DNA of 64,000 nucleotides from Verrucomicrobiales bacterium (lineage in GTDB: Bacteria; Verrucomicrobiota; Verrucomicrobiia; Verrucomicrobiales; DEV007). Position numbers and translations under genes: made by a program. The notes under the pieces are model-generated. The model did not search any database. It was not told the origin of the DNA and worked only from the letters and a program-made list of their open reading frames with translations. The stretch's first letter is position 1, and each line of letters starts with the position of its first letter. The DNA is taken from positions 1-64,000 of the forward strand of contig JARGPI010000024.1 of NCBI GenBank assembly GCA_029213005.1, in the 5' to 3' direction. Shown here in pieces: positions 17,426 to 27,003 of the stretch.

Positions 17426-19045
17426 ATGCTAAAAAAAATTCGAAAGTACTTCGGCCCGAAAAAACTGGCCGAAGGCAACAAAATCGTGATCAATGCCGAG
17501 AAGCTCGAAACCCGGGTCGCCGTCCTTGAAGCCGGTTCTCTCGAGGAATACACCATCGAGCGGGTCAACGACGAGCAAATCGTCGGCTCCATCTACAAAG
17601 GAATTGTCCGCAATATCGAGCCCGGACTTAACGCGATGTTTGTCGATATCGGTCTCGAAAAAAACGCCTTCCTCCACTTTTGGGACGCTATTCCCGAAGC
17701 GCTCGACTCCGGGATGGAAGAAATTCACCGCAACAGAAACGCGAAGCAAAATCCACAAAACAAAGGCGGCAATCCCAAAAACCGCCGGAAAGGTGGCAAA
17801 AACAATAAGATCCAGTCGAAGGACATCCCGAAACTTTACCCCGTCGGTTCCGAAGTCCTCGTGCAGGTGACCAAAGGACCTATCGGAACCAAAGGACCCC
17901 GCGTCACCACCAATATCTCACTTCCCGGTCGTTATATGGTGCTGATGCCCCGCAATGACCAACTCGGTATTTCCCGGAAGATCGAAGATCCCAAGGAACG
18001 CGCCCGGCTCCGCAAAATCATGGCCGAGAAAATGACGATTCCCGAAGGAAAAGGTGTCATTTTGCGGACCGTATCTTCCGGTCAAAAGGTGCGCTACTTT
18101 GTGCGCGACCTCGCCATGCTGATCGCTCAATGGGAAGAGATCGAGGAAAACGCCAATAGCGGAAAAGCTCCACTCTGCGCCTTTCGCGAGCCGGATTTGA
18201 TCGAACGAACTGTCCGCGACTTCCTCACCGAAGAGATCGACGAAGTCCTCTGCGACGACCTCGAATCCGTCGAGCGGATGAGAGAACTCGCCGGCGTGAT
18301 TTCCCGGCGCTCACGGAACCGGATCACCCATTTTAACACAATGGTTCCGATCTTCGATAAACTCGCGATCCAGACCCAGATTGACGATGCGTTTTACCGT
18401 CAGGTCTGGCTGCCGAGCGGCGGATACCTCGTGATCGATGAAACCGAAGCGTTAATCGCGATCGATGTGAACACCGGTCGAGCCAAGAATCAGGACAAAA
18501 TGATTCTCCAGACCAACCTGGAAGCCGCCGAAGCCGTGGCCCGCCAGCTGCGACTGAGAAATATCGGTGGTTTGATCGTGGTCGACTTTATCGACATGAA
18601 AGCCCGCAAAGACCAGAACGCCGTCTATCGCACCATGCGCGAGCGGCTCAAGCGGGACAAAGCCAAGACCCAGATTCTCCAGATCTCTCAACTCGGTTTG
18701 ATGGAAATGACCCGTCAGAGGCTTCACGAGAGCCTCAACATCACCGTCAACGAGCCCTGTCCGTTCTGTCAGGGTCGTGGAATGGTCAAAACCGCCGAGT
18801 CGATGAGTGTTGAGCTGCAGCGTAAGATCAACAGTGTCTTCGCCAAACAGGGCGATCGTCTCGACGGTCTCGTCGTCATCGTGCACCCTGACGTTTTGGA
18901 AAGAATGCGGACCCACGACAGCGATCTTTTCGTTGAACTGGAGCGTCGTCACAATTCGCGGCTCACTTTCCGGAGCGATCCGACTTATCACCGCGAACAG
19001 ATCATCTTCGCCGATCCGAAGACGCAGAAAGAGATCGCGATTTAA
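17426..19045 (+). CDS. rng: Ribonuclease E/G family protein
   Basis: 539 residues, close to RNase G length and without the long C-terminal scaffold of RNase E. Visible: the N-terminal S1-type domain (VGSIYKGIVRNIEPGLNAMF) interrupted by a basic Asn/Lys/Gly-rich insert around residues 105-135, the 5'-sensor region, the DNase I-like catalytic part with IAIDVNTGRAKNQDK and GGLIVVDFIDM (two metal-binding aspartates), and the zinc-link CPFCQGRG. It cuts single-stranded AU-rich RNA in rRNA maturation and mRNA decay. A TATAAT at 17413 is too close to the ATG for a normal leader. Confidence 0.94.
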   Translation: MLKKIRKYFGPKKLAEGNKIVINAEKLETRVAVLEAGSLEEYTIERVNDEQIVGSIYKGIVRNIEPGLNAMFVDIGLEKNAFLHFWDAIPEALDSGMEEIHRNRNAKQNPQNKGGNPKNRRKGGKNNKIQSKDIPKLYPVGSEVLVQVTKGPIGTKGPRVTTNISLPGRYMVLMPRNDQLGISRKIEDPKERARLRKIMAEKMTIPEGKGVILRTVSSGQKVRYFVRDLAMLIAQWEEIEENANSGKAPLCAFREPDLIERTVRDFLTEEIDEVLCDDLESVERMRELAGVISRRSRNRITHFNTMVPIFDKLAIQTQIDDAFYRQVWLPSGGYLVIDETEALIAIDVNTGRAKNQDKMILQTNLEAAEAVARQLRLRNIGGLIVVDFIDMKARKDQNAVYRTMRERLKRDKAKTQILQISQLGLMEMTRQRLHESLNITVNEPCPFCQGRGMVKTAESMSVELQRKINSVFAKQGDRLDGLVVIVHPDVLERMRTHDSDLFVELERRHNSRLTFRSDPTYHREQIIFADPKTQKEIAI

Positions 19046-19074
19046 CCTTACGGCTTTCGCACCAAACTAATTTG

Positions 19075-19108
19075 AAAAAGGGACTTCAGTATTCGGAGTC
19101 CCTTTTTT
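19075..19108. terminator. Bidirectional rho-independent terminator after rng
   Basis: AAAAAGGGACT (19075-19085) pairs with AGTCCCTTTTTT (19097-19108) around an 11-nt loop. The A and T runs at the two ends let it serve rng and the minus-strand gene at 19149. Confidence 0.92.
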
Positions 19109-19148
19109 ATTCTCGCTGAAACGACGGCCTGAGCGTTGCAACACCCGG

Positions 19149-19367
19149 TTATTCTTCGTCACTCTCCGAGACCAGAGGCACTTCTACCGGGGCGGAATCA
19201 TCCCTGAGATAAGAGGGCGATTCATTGACCTTTATCCCGAGGCGTTCATTTTCAGCCTTTGCCGCTTTAACACCCCGATCGAAGATTTCCCACATGCGGT
19301 TCGACCACTCGCGGTGCTCTTCCGACATATCTTCGAGCTTAACCTCTTTTAATCCGTGAATTTCCAT
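19149..19367 (-). CDS. Hypothetical small charged protein
   Basis: 72 residues, acidic and helical (EDMSEEHREWSNRMWEIFDRG), with an acidic SESDEE end. No family recognised. It overlaps the 3' end of the broken P-loop gene by 19 bp on the same strand. This suggests a former two-gene unit in which the small protein accompanied the COG4185-type kinase-like protein. A role as an antitoxin-like partner is only a guess. Confidence 0.55.
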   Translation of the reverse strand: MEIHGLKEVKLEDMSEEHREWSNRMWEIFDRGVKAAKAENERLGIKVNESPSYLRDDSAPVEVPLVSESDEE

Positions 19368-19638
19368 TTGATTTGATTCCAGATCCCTACCTCCTCAACA
19401 TGGTAGTCTTCTTTTTCGCCGTGAGCAATTAATTGGTGTCCTTTTGGACCGTTCACAAACAAGGCCCAATCATCCGCCAACGGCCTGTAAACGCTCCAAA
19501 AATTGCGATGTGTCTTAAGAAAGCGCCGCTCCACGTCCTCGATTGGAACGTGAATTCGTCGGACCTGAGGAAAGATTCCACAAACGTGGTTTTCCCCGCG
19601 CCATTGGGTCCTCCGACAAGAATCACCTCCTTCATCAA
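19349..19638 (-). pseudogene. Remnant of a zeta-toxin-like/COG4185 P-loop ATPase
   Basis: The first frame (from 19638) gives MMKEVILVGGPNGAGKTTF, a Walker A motif at the very N-terminus as in COG4185/zeta-like kinases. It then loses similarity and stops after 61 residues. The other minus-strand frame, ending at 19349, gives VPIEDVERRFLKTHRNFW, then YRPLADDW and LIAHGE. These match the C-terminal part of the same family. Intact members have about 190 residues; here the middle (about 100 residues) is deleted and the ends are out of frame. The start overlaps the upstream gene by 4 bp. Confidence 0.75.
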
Positions 19639-20210
19639 ACCGGAAACTGGAATCCTCCGGGAACCTTTTCGAGATCTCCGTAAGCGTCAAGATCAACGAG
19701 ATCATTCACCGCTTTTACAATCACTTCAGGATCACCGTCGCATTGTTTTTCGATGCTGGTTGCCACCTTCAACGGCATAATTTCCAAATCACAGGCCAAA
19801 GTCAAGGGAACCTGCTCCAGCTCAGAGTCCGCCTCGATCTCAAAATCAACTTCGGTATCGAAATTGACCGGGATCTTACCATCGCTAATCTCTCCGAAAG
19901 TCAGCTTAGTGACATCGGCCGGATTTTGCACAAAAAAGAGATGAACGCCCGCATCGACGGACCCCGGTTTGGGATGGTAAGGGAACTCCAGCGTTTTCCC
20001 GGCAAGTTCCGACCACTTTTTCACGCCCGCCTGAATACTGTTGATTCGCAGAATAGGTGAAACCGTTTCGTCACCCAATTCGAATGGTCGAAAAGCGATT
20101 TCGATGAAAAACTCTAATCGGGGCTTGATTTCCCCGCCCGGATTTTCAAATATCATTTGACCCAGCTTTCCGCTCGCAGGGGAGAAAGATCCTTCCGGTA
20201 ATTCACTCAT
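19635..20210 (-). CDS. Hypothetical protein upstream of broken P-loop gene
   Basis: 191 residues from the ATG at 20210 (MSELPEGSFSPASGK); a TTG at 20297 would add 29 residues. Mixed beta-rich soluble protein without signal peptide or membrane segment and rich in acidic residues (FDTEVDFEIEADSELEQVP). I do not recognise a family. Its last codons overlap the first of the COG4185-type remnant (ATGA), so it was or is co-transcribed with it. Confidence 0.6.
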   Translation of the reverse strand: MSELPEGSFSPASGKLGQMIFENPGGEIKPRLEFFIEIAFRPFELGDETVSPILRINSIQAGVKKWSELAGKTLEFPYHPKPGSVDAGVHLFFVQNPADVTKLTFGEISDGKIPVNFDTEVDFEIEADSELEQVPLTLACDLEIMPLKVATSIEKQCDGDPEVIVKAVNDLVDLDAYGDLEKVPGGFQFPV

Positions 20211-20422
20211 CACTTCGACTAAATCTGAGCAATGGGAATTCGCAATGCGTTTCTTTAACCTTGATCTTCCGTAATAATCTTTATAGAATGCTAACAATCA
20301 GGAAATACGAAAAAAATTCGAAATTTCCCCTAATAAGATTCGTTCGCCCCCGTTCGAGTACTGAGGGTGATAGGTTGATTTCCTGCTCATAACCGTGTTA
20401 CCTGCCTTTAATCTTACTGACC

Positions 20423-21292
20423 ATGAAGATTTCCAACATTCAAACCTCACTTTGCCTTGGATTAGCATTCTGCCTGCTTGCCACATCCAGCGTGGACGCT
20501 CAGGGGCTTTTCAATCGTAAAAAGAAAGAAATCTCGCCGACCGTGACCGGAGGTTCTCTTTTTCCGGACGCGACCTACCAGGCGTCTTCTTCGCCAACCG
20601 CCCCGTCTGACAGCCCGATTTTCAAAAGCGGCCAACCTCAGTCCGTTTCGGAAACCGATTACGAAATCCGCGATGGCGAAAAAGTGGAGAAAAAGCGTCT
20701 CTCATTCTTTCAGAATCGCCGCAAGCTGTTTGGAAACTCCAATAACAGTAGCAACAACGATACTCCCGAGTTCGCAACTCCGGTAGCCACTCCGGCGGAT
20801 GCTACCGTCGTGACCTCTCCAGACCGGGATTCACTCGCTCTGAACTCGACGCCGGCTCCTACGGTGAAAAAGGAGAAGCCTTTTGGACTTCCCTCCTTGC
20901 CATTTTTTCGGAAAGACGACGAGCCGATCGATACTTCCAGAGCAGAGGTTCTGGTTAACAACGATGGCGTGTTGACCACTCCTGACGGCGCAACCGGAGA
21001 TGACTTCCGGTTCACCAACAAGAGAACCACAACTTCCAGTTCGGAAAACAAAACCCCGCCTCGCGAGGAAAACGGATCCATTGTTTATAATTCCTGGGAC
21101 GATGTTTCAGCCCGACGCACTAGTGCAGCCGATCAAATCGTCCGCGATATGAAGGCTCAGGAAGCCGCTCACCGTAAAAAAATCGAGGCCGCCAAGCGCG
21201 AATACGAAGAGAAGCGGAAGAAGGCGGAAGCTGATGCCAGAATCCGCGCCATCATGCAGGGTGCGATGGTTCCTCCAAGCGGCGGAATCTAA
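20423..21292 (+). CDS. Secreted low-complexity hypothetical protein
   Basis: 289 residues. A signal peptide (MKISNIQTSLCLGLAFCLLA...VDA) is followed by a long disordered Ser/Thr/Pro/Asn-rich chain with two similar short motifs, GLFNRKKKE near residue 30 and KPFGLPSLPFFRKDDE near 155. The C-terminus is a charged coiled coil (KAQEAAHRKKIEAAKREYEE). Probably periplasmic or envelope-associated. No known family. Monocistronic by context. Confidence 0.7.
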   Translation: MKISNIQTSLCLGLAFCLLATSSVDAQGLFNRKKKEISPTVTGGSLFPDATYQASSSPTAPSDSPIFKSGQPQSVSETDYEIRDGEKVEKKRLSFFQNRRKLFGNSNNSSNNDTPEFATPVATPADATVVTSPDRDSLALNSTPAPTVKKEKPFGLPSLPFFRKDDEPIDTSRAEVLVNNDGVLTTPDGATGDDFRFTNKRTTTSSSENKTPPREENGSIVYNSWDDVSARRTSAADQIVRDMKAQEAAHRKKIEAAKREYEEKRKKAEADARIRAIMQGAMVPPSGGI

Positions 21293-21293
21293 T

Positions 21294-21710
21294 TCATCCG
21301 AGAGTTCGGAGAATGTAGATCCAGTTCGCGATCACAATCACAAGGGTTGCGCTCCACAGGAATCGCCGATCGGCAGCAAATCCGTTCAGGATGAGTTTGC
21401 GACCTAGAGCGAACTTCAGGAACATCGCAAAACCGATGTAGCTGAGCACCGCTGTCACAAGTGGATTGTATTTCACTGCCTCGACAGGATCCCCGGCTGC
21501 CAGAGATAGCGATGCCCGGGTTCCACCACAGAGCACACAGGGCTGGTGAGTGATTCGCTTGAAGAGACAGGTCGTAAAGCTCGTTTCGTAGTGCCTGCTC
21601 AGGAAGTGCCCCGCCAGAATCGCTGCAAAAAACAGGGTGGCCCCGACCAGAAAAGCCGGAGTCACCCCGTCGAAATTTGGTTTTCGGTCAGTTTTGACCA
21701 ACTGGATCAT
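21294..21710 (-). CDS. DUF2752 family membrane protein
   Basis: 138 residues with about three membrane segments and the family hallmark CVLCGGTRASLSLAAGD after CLFKRITHQP, followed by NPLV. DUF2752 proteins are small membrane proteins of unknown function common in environmental bacteria. It overlaps the upstream DUF4190-like gene by 4 bp (ATGA), a frequent pairing of small membrane proteins. Confidence 0.85.
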   Translation of the reverse strand: MIQLVKTDRKPNFDGVTPAFLVGATLFFAAILAGHFLSRHYETSFTTCLFKRITHQPCVLCGGTRASLSLAAGDPVEAVKYNPLVTAVLSYIGFAMFLKFALGRKLILNGFAADRRFLWSATLVIVIANWIYILRTLG

Positions 21711-21991
21711 GGCTGGATCGCAGGGTCCATTCCGCCAATTGCGGCGGCACCTAATCCAAGAACAAGAGCGATTGCGTAGAAAACGATACCGACGATCATC
21801 AGGATGGTGGCAATGATACCGCAGATCTTACCGGCTTTGGTATTACTTTCGCCTTCGCGATCCATTTGACCGGCTTCCATTGCGGCGAGATCTTTGTTTC
21901 CCATTACCCAGGCGATGATGCCGCAGATTGGGCACAAGACAATGCCGAGAATTCCCAAGACGAGAACGGTGGTTCCTCTGTGTGGCTGCAT
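21707..21991 (-). CDS. DUF4190-like small membrane protein
   Basis: 94 residues with two hydrophobic helices: LVLGILGIVLCPICGIIAWV, then after a charged loop (NKDLAAMEAGQMDREGES) KICGIIATILMIVGIVFYAI. The GxxAWxMGxxDLxxMxAGxMD pattern is that of DUF4190/CD225-like proteins. Function unknown. Co-transcribed with the DUF2752 gene. Confidence 0.8.
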   Translation of the reverse strand: MQPHRGTTVLVLGILGIVLCPICGIIAWVMGNKDLAAMEAGQMDREGESNTKAGKICGIIATILMIVGIVFYAIALVLGLGAAAIGGMDPAIQP

Positions 21992-22027
21992 AATTTATTT
22001 GATTTCTATTTTAGTGGTTCAGTTGAT

Positions 22028-25000
22028 TTAATTTTCTGGCTTTTGGGGATCTTTTATTTTAGGCGGGGTGCTTTTTGAAATAATTTTGGGTGGACCGGAT
22101 TTCAAAATCGTCCGGCGGGAGAACTGTTCCCAGCCCCAACGGACCCAACGCAATGCGGAAATTGCCAACCACAGCGCCCATCCCAACATAAGCAGCCGGT
22201 AATACCAAATCGAAACGGTAATTACTCCCGCCTCGGGCAGAACGTTGTCGGTGCGTTGAGCAAACCAGCGGAGTAACGTCGAGCTGGACTGATTGCCCTG
22301 CACCATCATCTGAGGCGTCCCGAGAAGCCCTCGCTGAAGGGCGAAGAGAAAGGTCACCACGACCGGAATCGCGAGAAAGATAATAACGATTTGAACCAAA
22401 TTAAACGGCAACGCTTTCAGATCCGTCGCTTTATCGGTCCCCCGCCAACCGATCAGGAAAAACCAGCAAATCACGACCAGAACAGCGATGGGATGCACCT
22501 GAGTCAACCCGAGAGCAAGCAGGCCCCATTCCCCTCCCTTCAGCGGAGACGATGAAAGTCTCCCCAGAACAAACGCTCCGATCAGCGAAAGTAATGCAAT
22601 GCTCCAGAGCCTCACGGCAGGCCCCCGCAGCGGTCCGTAGGCCCAGAGCACCCATCGGTCCTCAGGCACGGTGATCGTGGTATTGATGTTAGAACTCTCC
22701 ACGGGAAGATCGAGGCGATCGACCTCTTCGCGAAACCCGATGGATCGCAGCGTTTTCCATTCCAGATTTACGACCTGCTCCCCGGGGCGAACCGGGATAA
22801 TCACCTTGGAACCATCACGCCGCACCGGCTGTCGAACTCCCTGCGGTTTTTGATCGTCGGATATATTCAGCTGCGTGACATCGGCCGAGGGCGGTAAATC
22901 GAGAACAAAGTCCTGTCCGAGACTGGCCTGGAGATTCAATTTCAATTGTGAAACCCGCTGCCGCGATCCAATCTTGGTTTCGTGATCGACGGAACGCACC
23001 GTCATCGTCGCTCCGGGAATCGCCTCCGGCTTGGAAAGCAACAGCTGAGCGCTCTCTCCCGGCCAGGGATACCATACCGGACGCAGTCCTTCCACCCCGG
23101 GTTCATAAACCGGTTCAAGACCTTCGAAAGTCACATTCCACACCGGGGAGGCGATCAATTTCCACTGTTCCACCCAGGGATTCGACTCTCCGGATTCCAG
23201 CACAATCGACTCGGTCCGGGGAAGTTCACTTTGCCAGGAAACCTGCTTTTCATTTGCTCCCAACCGGGCCTGAACCATGCCGTCTTCCACGGAAAACTTC
23301 GAGGAAAGCACTCGTTCGCCCGGTAAAAGCGGAATTGACAGGGCGATCCCTTTTTCTCCGGGTGAGAGACGGAGCAAAGTGGTACGAACCTGCCAAACCA
23401 GCCCAATCTCCAGGACCCGCTCCACGGCTACCGCCGGGGCGAAATCTTTGCGATCATAAGCGGCTTCGGTTTCAGCAGCGGGACTTTTCAGGGCAAAAAA
23501 GACCTGCTTTTCGGGAACTCCATTGGCTTTTAATCCAGTCACATTCCAACCCGGAGCATCGATCGTAACCCGACGGGGTTGAAGCAGGAATGACCAGGCC
23601 CATTCCGTTGATTTTGGTAACAGCCCCTCAACAACGACCTGATGAGTTCCCGGCTCAAGGACGACCCAGAGGTAACCGGCATTTCGAGTCACAGCGCGTG
23701 CCGGTTTCCCATCGACGGTCACCGAAACCGGTGACCACTCCGGCAATTTTCCCGGAAGCGGTATGGCTGACAGCGCTGCGGCATGAACTTCGGCCTCAAG
23801 CCGGATCGAATTATCGCCGACAGTCAATTTTGCATCCGGTATCTCAGCCGCTTTCGGAAAAGCATCGGGAACGGCCAGCAAATGCTCGCGCAGATCCTTG
23901 AGCATCGACTCCGGTGGGAATTCCTGAGCTCCTACCTGACTCAATGGCAACAGCAGAAAAAAGGCGATCAGCGCGGCCTTCTTTGACGGAGGCGATTTTT
24001 CGCCTTCTTTTCTCCGGAGGATCGGCGGCAGCAGTCGGTTTGCCCCCAGTAAAACGGCGACCAACAGAATCAACATCAGCACTCGCAGGATGGTGATCAA
24101 TCGCTGAACTCCGGGCGGTATCAAAACCACCTTTACCATTTCGGAATCGGTTACCGGGCCCCGCCAGCCAAAATTTACCTGACGCCACTTCCACGATGGC
24201 ACTGCCGGACCGGTTTGGATCCGGGCCTGAAGATCCTGTTTCAGGTTCGCTGCCTCCTTTTTCATGATCTTCTGTTTTGACTGGCGAACATTACCTGATG
24301 CCACCGACGACATCGCATAGTCATTGGCTCTCGCAAAAGCGCTTTTGCCACGGGTGGTAAACCCACCCGGCTCCAGTTGAGGATAGACCACTCCCTGAAC
24401 TTGTTTTCCAATAAAGGGAATCAGTACGATCAACAGAATCGCAATGGCGAAATACTTCCCGATCTCAGCGAGAACCCTGGGCGTTCCATCCAGCCCAACT
24501 CTCAGTATCGCAATCGGCACGAGGAGGAGAAACCAGATCGCCCGGGGCGCTCCCGGTTCGTGATAAGTCAGACCAAATCCCAGCACTGCAATCACCGCCG
24601 GGAGCCATCCCCAAAGCTTCCCGACTGCCATGGTAAAGACGAGAAGCAAAAACAGATCGAGCAAGGTCCAGTTCGTCAGCCAGTCACCGGAAACCCACTC
24701 CGCCCCGAATAAGGCGAGGACCCGCCAACCGGGAGGAATATGAAGACTCGCGCTGCAACTGTCGACATCGGCCTGCCAGCCGCTTGCCGGAAAAGTGGTC
24801 GCATCGGAAATTCGCCCGACAGCTTCTAGCATAATCTTCCGTTCCCGAACCTCGATTCCGCTCGCGCCCGTCTCCGGATTGCGGGTGATCAGTTGCCCTT
24901 CGCCCTCCATCCGGGCAGCGCCGAGGATTTGCCCCGGGGAAACATCGAGTCGCCAGACCTGCTGGGAGACGCCTTCGATTCTATCCCGGAAAGTCATCAA

Positions 25001-26140
25001 ATCACCGTCGTCATCGAGCCAGAATTCGCGATTAATCGTCAATCCTGCAGGCTTCTGAAACCCCATTCCCCGCATTTTCTCTTCCAGCAAAAAAGCCGTG
25101 GACGTGTCCCAGCGATAGACCGGAAGATTGCGCCATTTGTCCGGGAACGTCGTCTGGGAAACATCCATCTGAACCACTCCGCTAAGTTCAACCACCCGAA
25201 ACTCCGGTTTCGCTTTGAACCCCACAATCTCTTCCTCCGCGATCGGCTTCCGGTCTTCTCCAAATCCAATGGTATCGATTTTACCCGTCCGGAAAGCATC
25301 GATCTGAACACTCCATTTTCCGGCCCGAACCTGAACTTTGAGCCGCCCATTCTCATCAACCGCACAGGGAATTTTCGATTCCACTGCTGCTATTCTCCAT
25401 CCTAGCGGCAAGGCATGTCCCAGATCCTCCTCACGACTTTTCCCCGCGACGCTCAACTCGATCTCCGTCCGCAGCCACATGGGGATGCCGTCTTCGAGAA
25501 CCCGGTAGACTTTGGCATCGAGAAACTCCTTTTCCGCCTCCTCAACGCCCCGATTTCGCTTCAACCAGAGAAATCCACCCGCGTCCCAGTTCGGAACCGG
25601 AATTTTTGCTCCGTTCATCGTCAATTCGAGGATGCCGATTTCCGCTGGAATCTGAAGACGCTGCGGCATCGAAGCCCAGGGCAACTCTCCTGTCACCGTG
25701 AATTCTCCGGGAGCCATCTTCGTCGCCGGTCGTCCATCTCTTTCCACGACGACAGCGGTAGTTCCGTTTACCTTTACATCCTGAGGCCAGAAATCGGTAT
25801 TCCCCGGAAGGCTGAGCCAGGTCGCAGAAAAAACTCTGCCGGTGATTGTGAAGTCGGCTTTTTTGCCCTCCGCGTTGACGGCCACTTTAGATGGCCATAG
25901 CGCGAGGCGTTGATTGGCGTTATTGAAAACCGGCGGCGCGTTGGCCGATTGATCCCCCCTCAACACCCAATCCTCCCAGGGCTTCAAATCGTCGGGAACA
26001 AGACTCGTCTCCGTTTTCCCGGGCGCTATCACAGTCGGCGCTACTTCATCCTGTGCTGAACCCTGTCCAATCCCGATACATAGTAAAATCAGGTAACAGA
26101 AATTCCGAAGAAACAGGGATGAGGCAGCCATACCGGCCAA
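22028..26140 (-). CDS. Large membrane protein of unknown function, internally duplicated
   Basis: 1370 residues with an N-terminal signal peptide. Two halves share a layout. A beta-rich module has LPG...W.P..V.V(N/D)G at about 111-126 and again at 795-811. Each half ends in a membrane block: WRVLALFG followed by helices at about 490-575 and 680-700, and WVLWAYGP followed by helices at about 1178-1270 and 1310-1335. Residues 721-739 (KAALIAFFLLLPLSQVGAQ) look like a second signal peptide at the start of the second half. No known domain recognised. Exported beta-domains anchored by membrane helices suggest an envelope role. Confidence 0.75.
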   Translation of the reverse strand: MAGMAASSLFLRNFCYLILLCIGIGQGSAQDEVAPTVIAPGKTETSLVPDDLKPWEDWVLRGDQSANAPPVFNNANQRLALWPSKVAVNAEGKKADFTITGRVFSATWLSLPGNTDFWPQDVKVNGTTAVVVERDGRPATKMAPGEFTVTGELPWASMPQRLQIPAEIGILELTMNGAKIPVPNWDAGGFLWLKRNRGVEEAEKEFLDAKVYRVLEDGIPMWLRTEIELSVAGKSREEDLGHALPLGWRIAAVESKIPCAVDENGRLKVQVRAGKWSVQIDAFRTGKIDTIGFGEDRKPIAEEEIVGFKAKPEFRVVELSGVVQMDVSQTTFPDKWRNLPVYRWDTSTAFLLEEKMRGMGFQKPAGLTINREFWLDDDGDLMTFRDRIEGVSQQVWRLDVSPGQILGAARMEGEGQLITRNPETGASGIEVRERKIMLEAVGRISDATTFPASGWQADVDSCSASLHIPPGWRVLALFGAEWVSGDWLTNWTLLDLFLLLVFTMAVGKLWGWLPAVIAVLGFGLTYHEPGAPRAIWFLLLVPIAILRVGLDGTPRVLAEIGKYFAIAILLIVLIPFIGKQVQGVVYPQLEPGGFTTRGKSAFARANDYAMSSVASGNVRQSKQKIMKKEAANLKQDLQARIQTGPAVPSWKWRQVNFGWRGPVTDSEMVKVVLIPPGVQRLITILRVLMLILLVAVLLGANRLLPPILRRKEGEKSPPSKKAALIAFFLLLPLSQVGAQEFPPESMLKDLREHLLAVPDAFPKAAEIPDAKLTVGDNSIRLEAEVHAAALSAIPLPGKLPEWSPVSVTVDGKPARAVTRNAGYLWVVLEPGTHQVVVEGLLPKSTEWAWSFLLQPRRVTIDAPGWNVTGLKANGVPEKQVFFALKSPAAETEAAYDRKDFAPAVAVERVLEIGLVWQVRTTLLRLSPGEKGIALSIPLLPGERVLSSKFSVEDGMVQARLGANEKQVSWQSELPRTESIVLESGESNPWVEQWKLIASPVWNVTFEGLEPVYEPGVEGLRPVWYPWPGESAQLLLSKPEAIPGATMTVRSVDHETKIGSRQRVSQLKLNLQASLGQDFVLDLPPSADVTQLNISDDQKPQGVRQPVRRDGSKVIIPVRPGEQVVNLEWKTLRSIGFREEVDRLDLPVESSNINTTITVPEDRWVLWAYGPLRGPAVRLWSIALLSLIGAFVLGRLSSSPLKGGEWGLLALGLTQVHPIAVLVVICWFFLIGWRGTDKATDLKALPFNLVQIVIIFLAIPVVVTFLFALQRGLLGTPQMMVQGNQSSSTLLRWFAQRTDNVLPEAGVITVSIWYYRLLMLGWALWLAISALRWVRWGWEQFSRRTILKSGPPKIISKSTPPKIKDPQKPEN

Positions 26141-26159
26141 AGGTATAGCAATTCTTTAA

Positions 26160-26915
26160 TTAATAAAAGATTAACTTTATAGCCATTATAATTAATGCAG
26201 CATAGAGAATCCGCTGCACAAAGACTTCACCTTTCGAAATCGTAAGATGCGACCCGATCCATCCGCCAATTGAATTACCAAGCGCAAGCGCCACTCCGGG
26301 GATCCACCAGACATTTCCTGTCACTATATAAACCGCGAGCGCGGCGAGGGTAAAGGCTCCGACGATAAAAACCTTATGCATATTTACCTGCACGAGATCC
26401 AGTCGCATCACTCGATTGAGCGCCGCCATAATCAAAAAGCCGACACCCGCCTGAATAAAGCCGCCGTAGAATCCTACCACGATCATACAGAGATGCCCCG
26501 CAATCAGTCGGCCCCGGGTCTGGGGCAGCCTTTCGCCCGGAGTCTTCGCCGGAGCTTTCTTCTTGGTCGCCATCAAAATAACCACGCCGATCATGATGAC
26601 TGCGAGAATGCGATTAAATAGTTCCCCCCGAATCATCGCCCCGCACCACGCACCGGCAATCCCTCCCGGAATGGTACATAGTGCGAGGGTGAGACTCAGT
26701 TTAAAATCCGACAATCCTTTACTACGGAAAGCCGATACCGCGACGATATTCTGAGCAAAGATCGCGACCCGGTTTGTCCCGTTCGCAACCGGCGCGGGGA
26801 GCCCCATTAAAATCATGACCGGCAGCGTTAGCAGAGATCCTCCACCGGCAATCACATTGATCACTCCGGCGACCAGACCCACACCGGTAAGTAATACATA
26901 CTGCCAAGTCTCCAT
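26160..26915 (-). CDS. TauE/SafE (TSUP) family permease
   Basis: 251 residues with about eight hydrophobic helices. The N-terminal GLVAGVINVIAGGGSLLTLP and the related second-half GFYGGFIQAGVGFLIMAALN are the twin signatures of the TSUP family, which moves sulfite, sulfoacetate or other small organic anions across the inner membrane. Length is normal. Substrate cannot be predicted. Single gene; its 5' region carries one copy of the TGTACCCTGTACA repeat. Confidence 0.92.
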   Translation of the reverse strand: METWQYVLLTGVGLVAGVINVIAGGGSLLTLPVMILMGLPAPVANGTNRVAIFAQNIVAVSAFRSKGLSDFKLSLTLALCTIPGGIAGAWCGAMIRGELFNRILAVIMIGVVILMATKKKAPAKTPGERLPQTRGRLIAGHLCMIVVGFYGGFIQAGVGFLIMAALNRVMRLDLVQVNMHKVFIVGAFTLAALAVYIVTGNVWWIPGVALALGNSIGGWIGSHLTISKGEVFVQRILYAALIIMAIKLIFY

Positions 26916-26935
26916 CCTTCAGGGTATCGTCAAAC

Positions 26936-26948
26936 TGTACAGGGTACA
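26936..26948 (-). repeat. Single 13-mer repeat, locus 3
   Basis: One perfect TGTACAGGGTACA (minus-orientation copy). A decayed partner CAGGGTA lies at 26920-26926, with a pitch of 20 rather than 22 bp, against the TSUP start codon. It is 56 bp past the stop of the L,D-transpeptidase gene. Confidence 0.8.
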
Positions 26949-27003
26949 ATCCGCATTGCGTCGCTCTGGATCCACCGAGGATCAGAGCATTTAAGGAAAA
27001 TCG

